Shown here piece by piece: positions 1 through 9,857 of a stretch of 64,000 nucleotides of DNA. Source of the DNA: Cristatella mucedo (Eukaryota > Bryozoa > Phylactolaemata > Cristatellidae); the NCBI GenBank assembly GCA_009760855.2, contig WPIO01000013.1:4497001-4561000 (forward strand), read 5' to 3'. Under the pieces are notes generated by a model. The model made no database searches, was not told where the DNA came from, and worked only from the letters and a program-made list of their open reading frames with translations. Numbering within the stretch: the first letter of the stretch is position 1; the number at the start of each line of letters is the position of its first letter. The position numbers and the translations under genes are program-made.

Positions 1-570
1 CTCGAAAACAACATGAATAACGTGGTTAGGTTGCCTTCTCAAGCCTCTTCTCCAGGTCGCACGCGTCTCTACACTTCTCTTAGCGGCCAGATGGCGCCCT
101 AGTCTCGCTCCCTGCTTTCTGCATTTTCTAGCCAATCACTTTAGCGCGCAACTCATTGCCCTGCCAAAAGAACGAGGGCAGGTACTAACGAGAAGTAAGT
201 GTACTCTTATAGAACCGAAGTAGCGAATGCAAATGCAGCTTAGGCGTGACAGCTTGGGTGCTGTAGCCCACGTCTGTATGTTTTGCAGCATCGAGACACA
301 TGGCGAGCCACCAGCTGCCCACGCTGTAAGTAAGAAGCTACTAAAGAGCGCACCTGCTCAAGCAGGAGGACGTCGAGATGTAGCTAGCACCGCCGGTCTA
401 GCGTTCGTTCGACCAGTGGCTTTGCCTCGACTAATTGGGTCGAGGACGTGGAGCCTGAGTATGGAGTCTGAGAGCTGCTTAGGGCGTGACTGCTCGAGCC
501 TCTGCTCGATGGCCGTCGCTGTAATGGCCGCCTGCAGGGCGTGCGAGCTAGAGAGCAGAGAAAGGACACC
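1..570. other. Unassigned sequence at window start
   Basis: I see no recognisable gene, repeat or RNA here. An open frame on the plus strand (227-628) has no family signature, and its end runs into the SINE-B head, so I treat it as chance. Confidence 0.5.
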
Positions 571-574
571 TTTC

Positions 575-730
575 TCCACGGGTAAGGCGGTTGCTTTCAC
601 GACCTCGGTCCCGAGGTCGTGGGTTTGATTCCTGTGATGGGCGATTCTTTATCGCCACTGCAAGCGGTGGTGATAGCCGTAAAGGCTCTTCTGTCGCTAT
701 ACAAAAAGAGGCTGTTTAATCAGCTAGGAT
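575..730 (+). mobile_element. SINE-B copy (tRNA-derived SINE)
   Basis: A box-B-like motif, GGGTTTGATTCCT (about 621-633), follows a GAGGTCGTGG stretch. Downstream is the family body and tail: GCAAGCGGTGGTGATAGCCG, then AAGGCTCTTCTGTCGCTATACAAA. The same tail occurs near 33.95 kb on the plus strand and reversed near 33.76, 40.15, 44.2 and 50.1 kb, which shows it is a dispersed repeat. The box A region is poorly preserved, so the start is approximate. It would have been a Pol III transcript moved by a LINE; I infer this from its structure. Confidence 0.65.
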
Positions 731-735
731 TTTTT

Positions 736-1190
736 TTGCGTGCAATCGGGATTCGACGGTGTTGATAGCATCCGCGCTGTAATCTCACTGGCTCGGCAGG
801 CTGCTCAGTCGCTCACGTGACACGCTACGCATGACTCAGAATGAGCAAGACGAGCGAGGCCGAGCCGACGAGCAAGCGAAGGGCATTCCATCGGATCCCT
901 CGGCAAAGCTTTGGGCTTACGAGAGGGTCGAATAAGCGATGCGCCTTGCATGCGTAATCCATCAGAGTCCACCGTATATCACAGGACCAATGAAAGCCCC
1001 ACTTCTGTGATAAGCTAGCACGTGCCAGCCCGCACCGGTCACTCATCGTCGGCCGGTTGGGTTTTCATACGTAGTGTGCTAAGTTTTTTCGACCGGACGC
1101 GAGATGCCCACTATGACTGGGCAGAACAGCTAAGCACCGATGGAATACTAGCTGAGGCATGCGGTGCGATCCCTACGAAACCACCGCCAG
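736..1190. other. Unassigned sequence
   Basis: No repeat family or coding signature recognised. A 63-codon plus-strand frame at 1022-1213 has no motif I know. Confidence 0.4.
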
Positions 1191-1194
1191 TAAG

Positions 1195-1500
1195 CAATGC
1201 CCAGTGTCCGTAGCTGCTGTATCTAGAGGCACACAATGGTATACAGGTATACAATGCTTCATGTCCCTAGAGGCAGTCTCTTAAGGCTCGTCTGTATAAA
1301 ATTCCCCGTGCCCGTAGCTGCTGCAGTATCTCGTGGCTCATCGGCATAAAATGCCCCATGTACCTAGACTCTGTTTCGTAAGGCTCATCTGCATACAATG
1401 CCCCGTGTTCGTTGCTGCAGTCTCTTAAGGCTCGTCTGTATACAATGCCCAGCGTCCGTAGCTGCCGTATCTCGAGGCATACAATCGTGCCTATCTGGTA
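1195..1500. repeat. Degenerate minisatellite, period about 46-50 bp
   Basis: Landmarks such as ATACAATGCCCC / ATAAAATGCCCC end near 1307, 1357, 1404 and 1450, giving a period of 46-50 bp. Each unit also carries a variant of CCGTAGCTGCTG and TCTCTTAAGGCTCGTCTG. About five or six diverged units are present. The minus-strand frame through it (1267-1599) repeats short peptides such as ILYRRALRDC only because of the tandem units. No flanking gene is visible. Confidence 0.75.
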
Positions 1501-2310
1501 CATCGCAGACGAGTTTTCTAAATGGTCGTACACAGTGCACGTGTACAGAGCCATTAATCGTGCATTAACTCTCAACCCAGTTGCAGTTCTTGACTTCAAG
1601 TTTTATTTGTACGTTTTATCCGTTCCTTTTCCTTCTTTAGTACCATCAAGTGCATATAAACTGCGAGTAAATTTCTGAGCTCAGAAAAATATTAAGCCAT
1701 CAACCATTGAGGACTCCTTCAGATTTATGTATTAAATAAGAGTATTAAGTCGTCAGTATAACAATCCAAGAGAGTTTAATCTCTATCTATGTGCTTGCAA
1801 ACTTACTTCAAGAAAATCGGTACTCAAAGGTTAGTGTCACGTCCGTACTAAGCGCGACAAAGTAAAAAAACATCATGGTTAGGTCAGCATGCCGCTGCAA
1901 GCATGAATTATATCGTGACTATCGGCAACTAAAACCTATGGATAGTAACAGCGTCTAAATCAAGCTCAGGTACGCACAAAAAGTACAGCGGAACGGAAGT
2001 AGGCAAGTTCAGTGGAGCACAGGGAAAGCTGACGTTCTAGCTCAGGAGACTCCGATAGAGCCATAAAGCCGCATTTCTTGAGTTCGATCGGAACTGAGGA
2101 AGCACTACGTGCTGCTGCGTAGCCTTGTATCACCTTGTAGCCTTGTATGCAGCCTTGTATACGCGCTGCTGCGTAGCCGTGCATCGCCGGCAAAACCATC
2201 AGATAAGGGCCTGCTGGAACTCAAGCACAGGGGATCATTTTATGCCGGTACCGCTTAAAATTTCTGAAATCTACAAGTTCCACTGTCATCATCAAAGACC
2301 AGGTGAAACA
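1501..2310. other. Unassigned AT-rich stretch with a short duplicated motif
   Basis: AT-rich sequence with no gene signature. At 2107-2178 a GTGCTGCTGCGTAGCC motif recurs as GCGCTGCTGCGTAGCC around several copies of TAGCCTTGTAT, a small local duplication. The 5' part of the gypsy element (LTR and start of gag) may lie here, but I cannot identify it. Confidence 0.4.
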
Positions 2311-2329
2311 GCGGGAAGTTTTTAGCCAT

Positions 2330-2750
2330 CTTGCGTCTTTTGGCTCGGCATTGCGGATTCGACCAATTCTTACCGAAAGCTCTGCGAAACCAGCCAGTAT
2401 GTGGCCTTACTTGCACTGCCGCTCGGCAAAGGCTGCTGGCGGTGAAAAATCTGATACTGGAGAGAGCGTTAGACATTGCAGCAGAGCAGCCGCAAAAAGA
2501 GGTCGCAGCACAGGAAAAGGGCTCTGGGCATTTGACTGCCGAACAGGATGAGCGGACCGAGTTCTAAGTCGATGGCCCGTGCGAACCTCGCGCCCCTTGC
2601 GGCTCGAAGCATTGCGAACGGCGCAGGTGCCTTCATCGTTATCGCAGCATGTGCCACATCTGTGGGACACACGGTCATCTGCAAAAAAGAGTGCGCGCGT
2701 AGAAGTACAGATCGGCATCCGACGGGCGTGGCGCGAAAGGCGACAGCCAG
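2330..2750 (+). pseudogene. gag remnant with two zinc knuckles (Ty3/gypsy)
   Basis: The frame starting at 2331 reads through a capsid-like segment with RDQF-type and LLAVKNLILERALDIA features near 2360-2480, typical of the C-terminal part of Mag-like Gag. In another frame (about 2595-2700) two adjacent Cys/His knuckles follow: CGSKHCERRRC and CHICGTHGHLQK. The CX2C...GH pattern matches nucleocapsid zinc knuckles that bind the element's RNA. A stop follows soon after, and at least one frameshift separates the two parts. The N-terminus is not recognisable. Confidence 0.75.
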
Positions 2751-2849
2751 AGCGAGACATTCGCTCGAATTTCGCTCCGCGAACGCCAGAAAAGAATCAG
2801 TCAGGCGACGTCGTTTTCATTCTTTCTGCGAAAAGTGCGACCCATAAAC

Positions 2850-3118
2850 AGTGCATGCTACGGCTGCACGTTGAAGGAACCCCCGTTCACATAGAATACG
2901 ATACGCGATCGAGCATTTCTACGCTCTCCTTGCAGGAGCATAAGCGAGTCTGCACGTATATTACACTATGAGCCGTACGGTGCTACTCCGCAGATATGTA
3001 TGTTCAGTTGGCGTAAATCATGCTCAGGCTGAATACCAAGGAAAAAAGGTTCTACTTTCCGTCCTTGCCGAAACCGAAGTACCGCTGTTCGGCAGAGACT
3101 AAATGCAACATTCGATCT
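2850..3118 (+). pseudogene. Retropepsin-like protease remnant (Ty3/gypsy)
   Basis: The frame ending at 2971 contains EGTPVHIEYDTRSSISTLS, where family members have an aspartate-serine/threonine-glycine active site; here the third position is R, so the site is lost. After a frameshift in an A-run near 3040, the reading VLLSVLAETEVPLFGRD corresponds to the conserved end of the protease domain, just before RT. An L2-A tail begins immediately afterwards at 3119. Confidence 0.75.
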
Positions 3119-3410
3119 TATAATAATAATAATAATAATGCACTTGATAAAGCGCCCTCAGAGAACTTAATCTCTCTCTAGGCGCTTTAAATTTGCTGCT
3201 AAATGAAATGCAATTGAATGGTGAGCAAAATCATGCTTGATAAACAAACAAAATGAATAACATGGTTAGGGGCGACATGCACAGGGTCAGCATGCAAATA
3301 TGGTTAGTGGCAGCATGCACAGTGTCAGCACGCATAAGCACATGAAGGACGAATCACAGGGACCCACTAAATGCTGTCCAAAATAGGTGTTTTTAAGTTC
3401 TTCTTGACAT
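3119..3410 (-). mobile_element. L2-A LINE, 5'-truncated 3' end, inserted in gypsy pol
   Basis: The plus strand reads an AAT repeat, then the reverse complement of the L2-A tail hairpin (3147-3184) and about 210 bp of 3' UTR, ending near the point that corresponds to the end of ORF2. It sits between gypsy protease (to 3118) and the N-terminal RT segment (from about 3440), so it inserted after the gypsy element. Confidence 0.85.
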
Positions 3411-3439
3411 CGGCAGGATGGCTTTCACGAATTTATTGA

Positions 3440-3690
3440 CTAAACAGCGAGACGTAGATTCTCTTCTACAACAACACGACGATCTCTTTAGCCAGACGCT
3501 GGGTAAGTTCAGCATAGTCAAGGCCAAGTTGCATGCTTGAGAAAGTTCTATACCCGTGCATATTAGATATCGAGCTGTGCCATTTGCGATAAGCGAGAAG
3601 CCGAGAGGCTGAGCTAAACGCGTTGCTCTCTGAGAGGATCATTTCGCGGGTCGAGCAGAGCGAATGGGAGACTTCATTAATGGCAATACA
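3440..3690 (+). pseudogene. Reverse transcriptase N-terminal segment (Ty3/gypsy)
   Basis: Reads LLQQHDDLFSQTLGKFSIVK, then a segment with VPFAIS and, after a frameshift, VEQSEWET. These match the start of Ty3/gypsy RT, where a LF...G..K motif precedes a P.PFA..D block and an EW motif. The next conserved block (the DYK motif) is found only at 4450, so about 750 bp of foreign or duplicated DNA splits the domain. Confidence 0.75.
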
Positions 3691-4440
3691 GCTGCGTTAA
3701 CGCGGCAGACTTTCCTCCTCCTGAGCGACGTCCACTTTACTCCTGTTTAGGACGTTTACACGATAGATTTAGTGGCGCTCACGACAAATTTGATGGCCAA
3801 TTTAGTCCCGCATACAGCCCGTGCTCTAATCCTGGAGGTCGGTATGAAAGAGGGAAGTTTCCGGGAAAGAAGCCACTAACGGCAGAAGCCGAGTTCGCCG
3901 CTGTAGTCCTTAGTGTAAATCAGTTGAGAAGAATACAAATACAAAGAAGATAGGCATTTTAAAAAAGCTTTTTCCGGAAAGGGAGCTGTACCGAGTAATG
4001 TGCGCCGTTATGGATGTGCTGGTGAATAGTGCTAAGTAACGTGTGCCGTTACAAGTTTGCTGGTTGATTTGATAAACAGATGCATGGGGTATACTGTGTA
4101 AAAAAAGGCTGAAGCATCGGTTGCAACGCATAGGCATCTCATATTCAAGGGCTCTTACCCTAAACTCCTCAATATACTCGAGCCTTCGAACGCCAAGCAT
4201 TTTTTGGCCACAGGGTGTAAGTGACGAGCCCCGAGATTTTGATTGGTCGGCTGGAACAAAGTGGAGCCAACAAGTCGAGACAGATTCTCCTTCTGATGAA
4301 TCTGCAGACTTGATTCCTCCTCAAAATGTTGAGACATATGATGACGTAGTAGCCAAAATTTGTGGGAAATCTGTCCAAAATCTATGAGAAAGTCTTCAAT
4401 ATAACCGCAGCTTGATCTTTAAGCTCCGCTCCGCCCGCTC
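3690..4440. other. Unidentified insert inside gypsy RT
   Basis: This segment separates two parts of one RT domain. It holds an open plus-strand stretch (3744-3953) rich in G, R and aromatic residues, an imperfect direct repeat of about 42 bp (GTAATGTGCGCCGTTA near 3996, GTAACGTGTGCCGTTA near 4036), and an 88-codon plus-strand frame at 4121-4387 with an acidic C-terminal half. None of these matches a family I know. The boundaries are inferred from where the RT homology stops and resumes. Confidence 0.5.
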
Positions 4441-4444
4441 CGCC

Positions 4445-4870
4445 CGCCTGCAGGGACTACAAAGCGACGCTGAACTCTATTAAGCTATTAAGGAACTCAC
4501 AGCCAATGCCTGCGATAGACGACTTACAGAAGAAATTAAATGTCGGGGCGTTATTTTTACAGCTGGGTCTATCTTGTGCATTCACGCAGATCGAGCTTGA
4601 GGGAGTGTCCACAACTTTTGTTGCCATTACTACGCACAGGGTTTTGTTTAGACACAACCGCTTGCCGTTTGGTGTAGTCTGCATTACCTACCGCTATTCA
4701 TCAAATGACTATGGATCACTTGCTGTTTGGACTTCCGGGTGTGTTGCGCTACTAGGATGAAATTCTTGTGACAGGGAAAGACCGAACTTCCCACATCGCA
4801 CAATCTTGCTTCGCTGTTGGCAAGACTGCAAGGTGCTGGCCTCCGGATAAGCACAAATGAGTGAGCCTTC
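4445..4870 (+). pseudogene. Reverse transcriptase core remnant (Ty3/gypsy)
   Basis: RDYKATLNSIK (4452) and AIDDLQKK (4511) are followed by a palm-like block with FTQIELEG and HRVLFRHNRLPFGV in the frame 4506-4760; the family has the first catalytic aspartate just before this, within a LDL-type motif that has become LGL here. The YLDD-type catalytic box is present only as a degraded read-through near 4755 (RYLDE-like in a shifted frame), followed by VTGKDRTSHIAQ. Confidence 0.8.
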
Positions 4871-4919
4871 TTAAAACCATCTATAGTAATCTATACCCTG
4901 GTCATCAAATAGCCAAGAA

Positions 4920-5600
4920 CGGCATCTATCCCGCGGAGGACGAAGTGGCAGCTATCGAATGAGCCCTACGTATGCCACATACGGACGTCAGTGGCGGAAT
5001 TATAGGAATGATGCAATGCTATCGCAAGTTCGTGCCCAGCCTGGTGCAGATGTTGCACCCCTTTCATGAGTTGCTTCAAAAGGCAAAGCGCGTGGCTATG
5101 GATTGTTCCATGCCGACAGGCTTTCACAAAATCAAGGAACTGATTAGCTCTGAGGGCTTCCAGGAAGCACATAACCCCAACGAAATGCTCGTGCTAGCTT
5201 GCGACACACAATCTTAGGGACTGGGTGCTGTTTTAGCTCATCGATTAGCCGACGGACAGGAGAGGCCTATCACCAGCGCTTCTCGTATGCCATCTACTAG
5301 CGAGGAAAACTAATACACGATTCGATGATTTAGAAAGAGGCCTTGTCACTAATTTTCGGCGTTACGCATTCTCATTTATTTACATGGTCGGAAGTTCCTG
5401 CTGCTTACTGACCACCACCCACTCGTTACGATTCTCGGCCCTATGACTGGCATTCCCCCTATTGCTGCCATGCATAAGCAGCGTTAGGGTTTGGTGTTGT
5501 CTGCATACACACCTAGCACCGAGTACCGGCGGTCAGAAGATAATACCAACGCTGATGCTTTGTCATGACTACCTGTGCCACTTAAGGAAGTCCCCTGTCT
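4920..5600 (+). pseudogene. RNase H and connection remnant (Ty3/gypsy)
   Basis: The frame at 4972-5217 has YRKFVPSLVQMLHPFHELLQ, the usual connection between RT and RNase H, then LVLACDTQS with the first RNase H aspartate. Beyond a stop, GLGAVLAHRLADGQERPI continues the domain. The end of the module, ADALS then LPVP, is split by a TGA (about 5566) where this family commonly has arginine, consistent with CGA-to-TGA decay of a CpG. Confidence 0.8.
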
Positions 5601-5614
5601 AAAGACCACTCTGT

Positions 5615-5945
5615 TCCACGTTGACCATTTTGCCATGCTTCCTGTGACTATACGAACGGTTCAGGCGACTAGGAAGCGACCCAACTGTGTCTGCTATTTA
5701 TGAAATAACGATGAATAGATGGCCAGCCAGAAATCTTTCAACTGCCATGATCCTATATTACAAGTGCTGACAGGAACAGGTATTATATGATAGGTGTCTG
5801 CTTCGAGGCAAAAGACTAGCTGCACTCCCCTCGGCCAGCTCTTACATGAGCTTGACGAGGCCATCTTGGCATAATTAAAATGACAGCGATGGCTAGAAAC
5901 TACGTCTGGTAGCCGGGCAAAGATAGCGAATTAACTGTCCCATTC
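5615..5945 (+). pseudogene. Gypsy pol linker and integrase N-terminus, first part
   Basis: After HVDHFAMLPVTIRTVQATRK (about 5620-5680) come SAIYEITMNRWPARN-like and LLHELDEAIL / MARNYVW-like readings. These match the spacer and the HHCC-type region just before the catalytic core of Mag-like integrases. Several frame changes occur. The reading breaks at about 5945, where an L2-B 3' end begins, and resumes at 6346. Confidence 0.7.
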
Positions 5946-6280
5946 CTCCGCTTAAAGACAGTTGGCGACAGAAGCTTTAGCTCTGCAGGTCCTAGACTGT
6001 GGAACTCGCTTCCACAATTCTTACGCAACGACATCTACTCTCCAACTGCCGACTATCGCACATCTTTTTCAGCGGTCCTGAACAGCTACTTCTATGCTAC
6101 TCACTACCTCAACTGCTCTCCTAACTCTGCTATGCTTCCCACTTTCTCTTTGTTGCGTGAGACGAAGTCTGTTGGCTACCGAATGCGTACCGAATGCCGC
6201 TTAGGCTGTGAGTGCGCTATACAAAACTCTCCTGCGTAACACCCACATGGTCTTTATGACTTTGTGGAGTTACTGACGGA
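5940..6280 (+). mobile_element. L2-B LINE 3' end inserted in gypsy integrase
   Basis: The plus strand encodes an ORF2 C-terminal block: GDRSFSSAGPRLWNSLPQF, then ADYRTSFSAVLNSYFYATHY and SLLRETKSVGYRMRTE. The same block recurs in reverse at 23.8-24.1 kb and 32.1-32.5 kb, and diverged at 61.3 kb. The copy ends in GAGTGCGCTATACAAAACTC and about 50 more bases, then an ACATT repeat. It splits the integrase zinc-finger region. Confidence 0.8.
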
Positions 6281-6342
6281 GATACATTACATTAAATTAC
6301 ATTACATTACATTACATTACATTACATTACATTACATTACAT
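6281..6342. repeat. ACATT pentanucleotide microsatellite
   Basis: About twelve ACATT units, one imperfect, directly following the L2-B 3' end. It may be this LINE's terminal simple repeat, comparable to the ATT tail of L2-A, but no other L2-B copy in the window shows it. Confidence 0.85.
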
Positions 6343-6480
6343 AGAATCTGTGTGCCGTAACTGCCCTCATTGCAACGTAGTCAGGTATGCACTACCAGCG
6401 ACCTCGCATAAGCGGAGTGACTCAGCAGGACCCTGGCAACGTATTCATATTGATTTTGCTGAGCCACTTGACAACTACTT

Positions 6481-6555
6481 CATAATAATAATACACTTGA
6501 TAAAGCACCCTCAGAGAACTCGATCTCTGTCTAGGCGTTTCAAATTTGCTAATAT
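6481..6555 (-). mobile_element. L2-A LINE tail, severely 5'-truncated
   Basis: About 75 bp: AAT repeat, reversed L2-A hairpin (GCACCCTCAGAGAACTCGAT and TCTGTCTAGGCGTTT) and a few bases of 3' UTR. It lies inside the integrase core; gypsy reading stops at DNYF and resumes at about 6556. Confidence 0.8.
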
Positions 6556-6816
6556 AGTGGTAGCTGTGTTCTCGCAGGGGCAAGAAGTGTTCCGGATGAG
6601 GAAGGCAGGAAGTCTGGGACCACAATCTCAACGCCGCGGACACTCTTTGCCCAATCGGGTCTACCTAGGGTAATTCTGTCTGACAACGGACGGCAGTTCA
6701 TCTCTCGTGGCTTTGCTAGTTCTATACAGACTAACGGCATCCGGCACTTCCTTTCGGCACCTTATCACCCGCAGAGCAACGGACTAGCTGAGCGCTTCGC
6801 GCAAACTTTCAAGCAC

Positions 6817-6880
6817 ATGCATATGCTGCTGCTGCTGCAGTGCAGGCGATCCGCAGCAGCTGCAGCAGCAGGAGCAGCGC
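6817..6880. repeat. CTG/CAG-rich patch
   Basis: CTGCTGCTGCTGCAG followed by GCAGCAGCTGCAGCAGCAGG, a small imperfect trinucleotide expansion downstream of the integrase core. Confidence 0.7.
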
Positions 6881-7739
6881 ATCGACCATCGTTCCTGCTA
6901 AAGTACCGCTCCTCTAAAAAACACCACGACCGGGTCCACCCCATCGCCATTACTGCTGGGCCGAAACTTTGGCACGTGCCAGAATTTGCTTCTTCCAAAT
7001 ATTGAAGGTCCTCTCATGCCTTCACCCCCAGCTAGGCTTCTCAGATATGCGAATGGAGACCTTGTGTGAGACAGCAGTTGTTTTGAAAGTACAATTTCTC
7101 TATGGTCTCCAGAAACCATAAAGGCAGCCACGGGCTGTGCGATGTATAGCGATGGATAGAGCCAGACGACGGTGCTGACTGCTTGATTCGTCACCAAAAT
7201 CAGCTTCGGATGACCAAGGGAAGGTGTAGGCAGAACCCGAGAGGAGGAAGACATAATACCAGTTACAACAGTAATTAATTATTCTTCTGATTGTTATTTG
7301 ACAGCAACGCATCAGAAATTATGTACCTATGGATATCTGTATGCTTATCGCTTCGGGCTTCTCGCTGGGTCTCCCACCCTGGCAGCGGCCGTTGCTCCAC
7401 CAGCGGCTAGTAACCCGCAAGTTAGTTATGATCGTGCGTAGGTATTATCGCTTCGTCATAGTTGATCAAATGCGTACCCAGATGTTAATGCCGCTGCTAA
7501 GATTCGTGAATTTTGCATTAACAAAAGAAAAGCACCCCGTAGCCGCCGAGATGGCCGGAACCGCCAGCTCAGACGCAGCTCGTTGGGCGGGAGCTTCGAG
7601 CTGAGTACCCGCTCGTTTGGTATTCCTAGCATTGTCTCGAACCGCTCAGCACGCTCCCCACATGCTTCACTGTTGATCTCTCTAACTTAGTGGTCATCAG
7701 GCCTGTTGTAACTCCACCGGCCAGACTTAACGCTTGCCT

Positions 7740-8400
7740 TTGAAATCCTCGCTCAATGTGCAATAAACCTCTGGTAATAAGCGACCTCATTTCTGAAAAT
7801 GGTATCGACCTGCTCGCCCTAACTGCGACCTAGGTGAAATCGATAAACTGCCCGGCAATTAAAGACGCTACTCCATCCGGTTTCTCGTTCTTTCACACCC
7901 CTAGATCAATAAAAACTGGAGGTGGAGTTGCTATTATCGTGCGCGCGAAATTCAACTTCAAGCCATTTGCAGTACCCTCGAAGCAGTCTTCTGAATCAAT
8001 TGTCTTCGTCTCAACCGGAAACAAGCTACCGATAGTGGCAGTAGTCTATCGCCCACCAGGTATCAAATCCTCCTTTATCTCTGATTTCTCCTAACTCAAT
8101 TCGATTCTGTGTGCAAGAAATCAATCCTCCCTCGTTATGGGTGATTTCAACGTTCACTTTGATAACTTATCTGACGCTTTCAGTAACGAATTTCGTGCAT
8201 TGACTGACTCATTGTCTCTTGCGGCTCATGTGTATGGCCCTACCCACATCAAGGGTCACACACTCGACCAGATTTTCTCATACAACTTTGTCTTTGCACT
8301 TTGTCATCACCAATTATTACAAAATCCTGCTTATCTGACCACATGCAGATCTCATTCAATCTACTGTGTGTGCCCACATCCTCCACTAAAATAACCTGTG
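7740..8400 (+). pseudogene. L2-A copy 1: APE-type endonuclease domain
   Basis: Reads RSMCNKPLVISDLISENGID near 7754, the usual LINE endonuclease start, then a stop, then RSIKTGGGVAIIV, VAVVYRPPG and MGDFNVHFDN (8137-8166, the GDFN active-site motif), and GPTHIKGHTLDQIFS. This enzyme nicks target DNA to prime reverse transcription. Stops occur near 7832 and 8095, and a frameshift near 8300 moves the reading to the next frame. Confidence 0.85.
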
Positions 8401-9026
8401 AATCGCGAAACCTCAAGACCCTTGACATCGATGCTGTCCGTGCGAGAATATCGGCTTCGACTCTGCTGTTTAGTCCTCCCTCCGATCTGTCATCATTGGT
8501 AGATAGCTACAACACAACACTAGCTGACACGCTCGACGAGTTTGCACCTCTGACAAAGCGCACTGTGCGCCCCCGCCCACACGGCCTATGGTTTACCACA
8601 GACATTAAACTAGCCAGGTCTACTAAACGAAAGCTTGAAAAAGCATACAAAAGATCCGGACTAACTGTCGTTCAACAGGCATATGAAGACTACTGTACGT
8701 CGTACCAATCGATCCTAGCAAAGGCCAAGTCTAGCTTCTATAGAAACATTGTTGAATCACAGATGCACAATCCAAAAATACTGATGTCGACAATAAACCA
8801 TCTCCTCAACCGTTCCCAGATTAGCTCCTCACTTGATGATCCTTGTGATGATCTAGCCGATCGCTTCTCTCGATTCTTTGTGCAGAAGATAGACAAGATC
8901 AGGGAATCCATCCCTGCGATGACAACCTCCCTACTAGACTGCTGTTTCTCGGTTCCTGGCTGCACCTCACTGTCTGCATTTAAGCAGGTCACTAGTGATC
9001 TAGTCCTAAAGTTCGTATCGCAATAA
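8301..9026 (+). pseudogene. L2-A copy 1: endonuclease end and linker
   Basis: A 241-codon open stretch. It starts with CLSDHMQISF, the SDH motif that closes the endonuclease domain, and continues through the linker with LDEFAPLTKR and LWFTTDIKLARSTKRKLEKA, typical of L2/CR1 elements between endonuclease and RT. It ends at a stop beside an A-run (9024-9033), probably a frameshifting indel. Confidence 0.85.
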
Positions 9027-9116
9027 AAAAAAACGAGTCCTCTGGACCCTATTCCCACTGTCCTGCTCCTACGTTGCATTGATCTGCTGCTGCCATGCAT
9101 AACTAACATCATTTAT

Positions 9117-9758
9117 ATGTCATTAGCCTCAGGTCATGTTCCAGCACCATTCAAAAAAGCTGTAGTCAGGCTTCTCCTCAAGAAAGCAACACTAGACCAA
9201 GAGAACTTGAGAAACTACCGCCCAGTCTCCCTTCTACCATTTCTATCAAAGACACTGGAACGGGTCGTGGCAGACCAGCTAAATTCATATATCGAAACCT
9301 CACACCTTGCTTGTAAGTTCCAGTCCGGCTTTAGAGCTAATCACTCCACAGAGTCAGCATTGCTTCGGGTATACAACGACCTACTTAGGAATGCAGACAT
9401 GGGTAGAGTATCTCTACTTGTTTTGCTCGATCTTTCGGCAGCTTTTGACACCATCGATCACAAAGTTCTTCTAGAGCGCCTCTCATCTCGCCTGGGCATC
9501 GCTGGCACTGGTCTGCAGTGGTTCAGGTCCTATCTCAGTGGGAGACTCCAGAGTATTGACGTGAATGGACAAAGATCATCTGAAGTACCTCTGAAATATG
9601 GAGTATCTCAGGGCTCCATGCTAGGTCCGGTTCTTTTCACGGTTTATACTCTCCCTCTTGCTGATGTGATTGCCAAGCACAATCTAGGCTTTCACTTCTA
9701 TGCGGATGACACTCAGTTGTACCTTTGCTTTGATCCCTCACAGCCTTCGAGCACCTAA
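9117..9758 (+). pseudogene. L2-A copy 1: reverse transcriptase domain
   Basis: The 213-codon open stretch contains NYRPVSLLPFLSKTLERVV, FQSGFRANHSTESALL, LLDLSAAFDTIDH with a catalytic aspartate, SQGSMLGPVLF and FYADDTQLYL with the YADD catalytic pair (about 9699-9710). The P of the usual PQGS is S here; copies 2 and the 56-57.9 kb copy keep P. The frame closes with TAA at 9756-9758. Confidence 0.9.
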
Positions 9759-9857
9759 AATTCTCTAAACTCACTTGCTGCTTGCATTGATGACATCTGC
9801 ACATGGATAGCAGCAAATTTTCTAAAACTAAACGATGACAAAACTAACTAACTAGTT

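Larger units (their letters stand above)
6346..7215 (+). pseudogene. Integrase zinc finger, core and C-terminus (Ty3/gypsy)
   Basis: CRNCPHCNVVRYALP gives the CX2C half of the zinc finger. GPWQRIHIDFAEPLDNYF holds the first catalytic aspartate (about 6455). An L2-A tail (6481-6555) splits the core, after which EVFRMRKAG, then VILSDNGRQFISRGFA holds the second aspartate (about 6682), and PYHPQSNGLAERFAQTFK the catalytic glutamate (about 6790). A trinucleotide-rich patch follows. IRHQNQLR (about 7183-7206) matches the family's C-terminal motif. All three catalytic residues are readable but in different frames. Confidence 0.85.
2320..7250 (+). mobile_element. Decayed Ty3/gypsy LTR retrotransposon, Mag-like, with nested LINE inserts
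   Basis: Coding remnants occur in the canonical Ty3/gypsy order: gag with two zinc knuckles, protease, reverse transcriptase, RNase H, integrase (after RNase H, which separates it from Ty1/copia). The best-matching style is the Mag-like group of animal gypsy elements. The frame breaks many times. Insertions interrupt it at 3119-3410 (L2-A tail), about 3690-4440 (unidentified), 5940-6345 (L2-B 3' end plus ACATT repeat) and 6481-6555 (L2-A tail). I could not find either LTR, a primer binding site or a target duplication. It is inactive. Confidence 0.85.

Noticed and set aside
227-628. 133-codon frame near the window start
   Set aside because: No motif; its end overlaps the SINE-B head, and the opposite strand is also open there.
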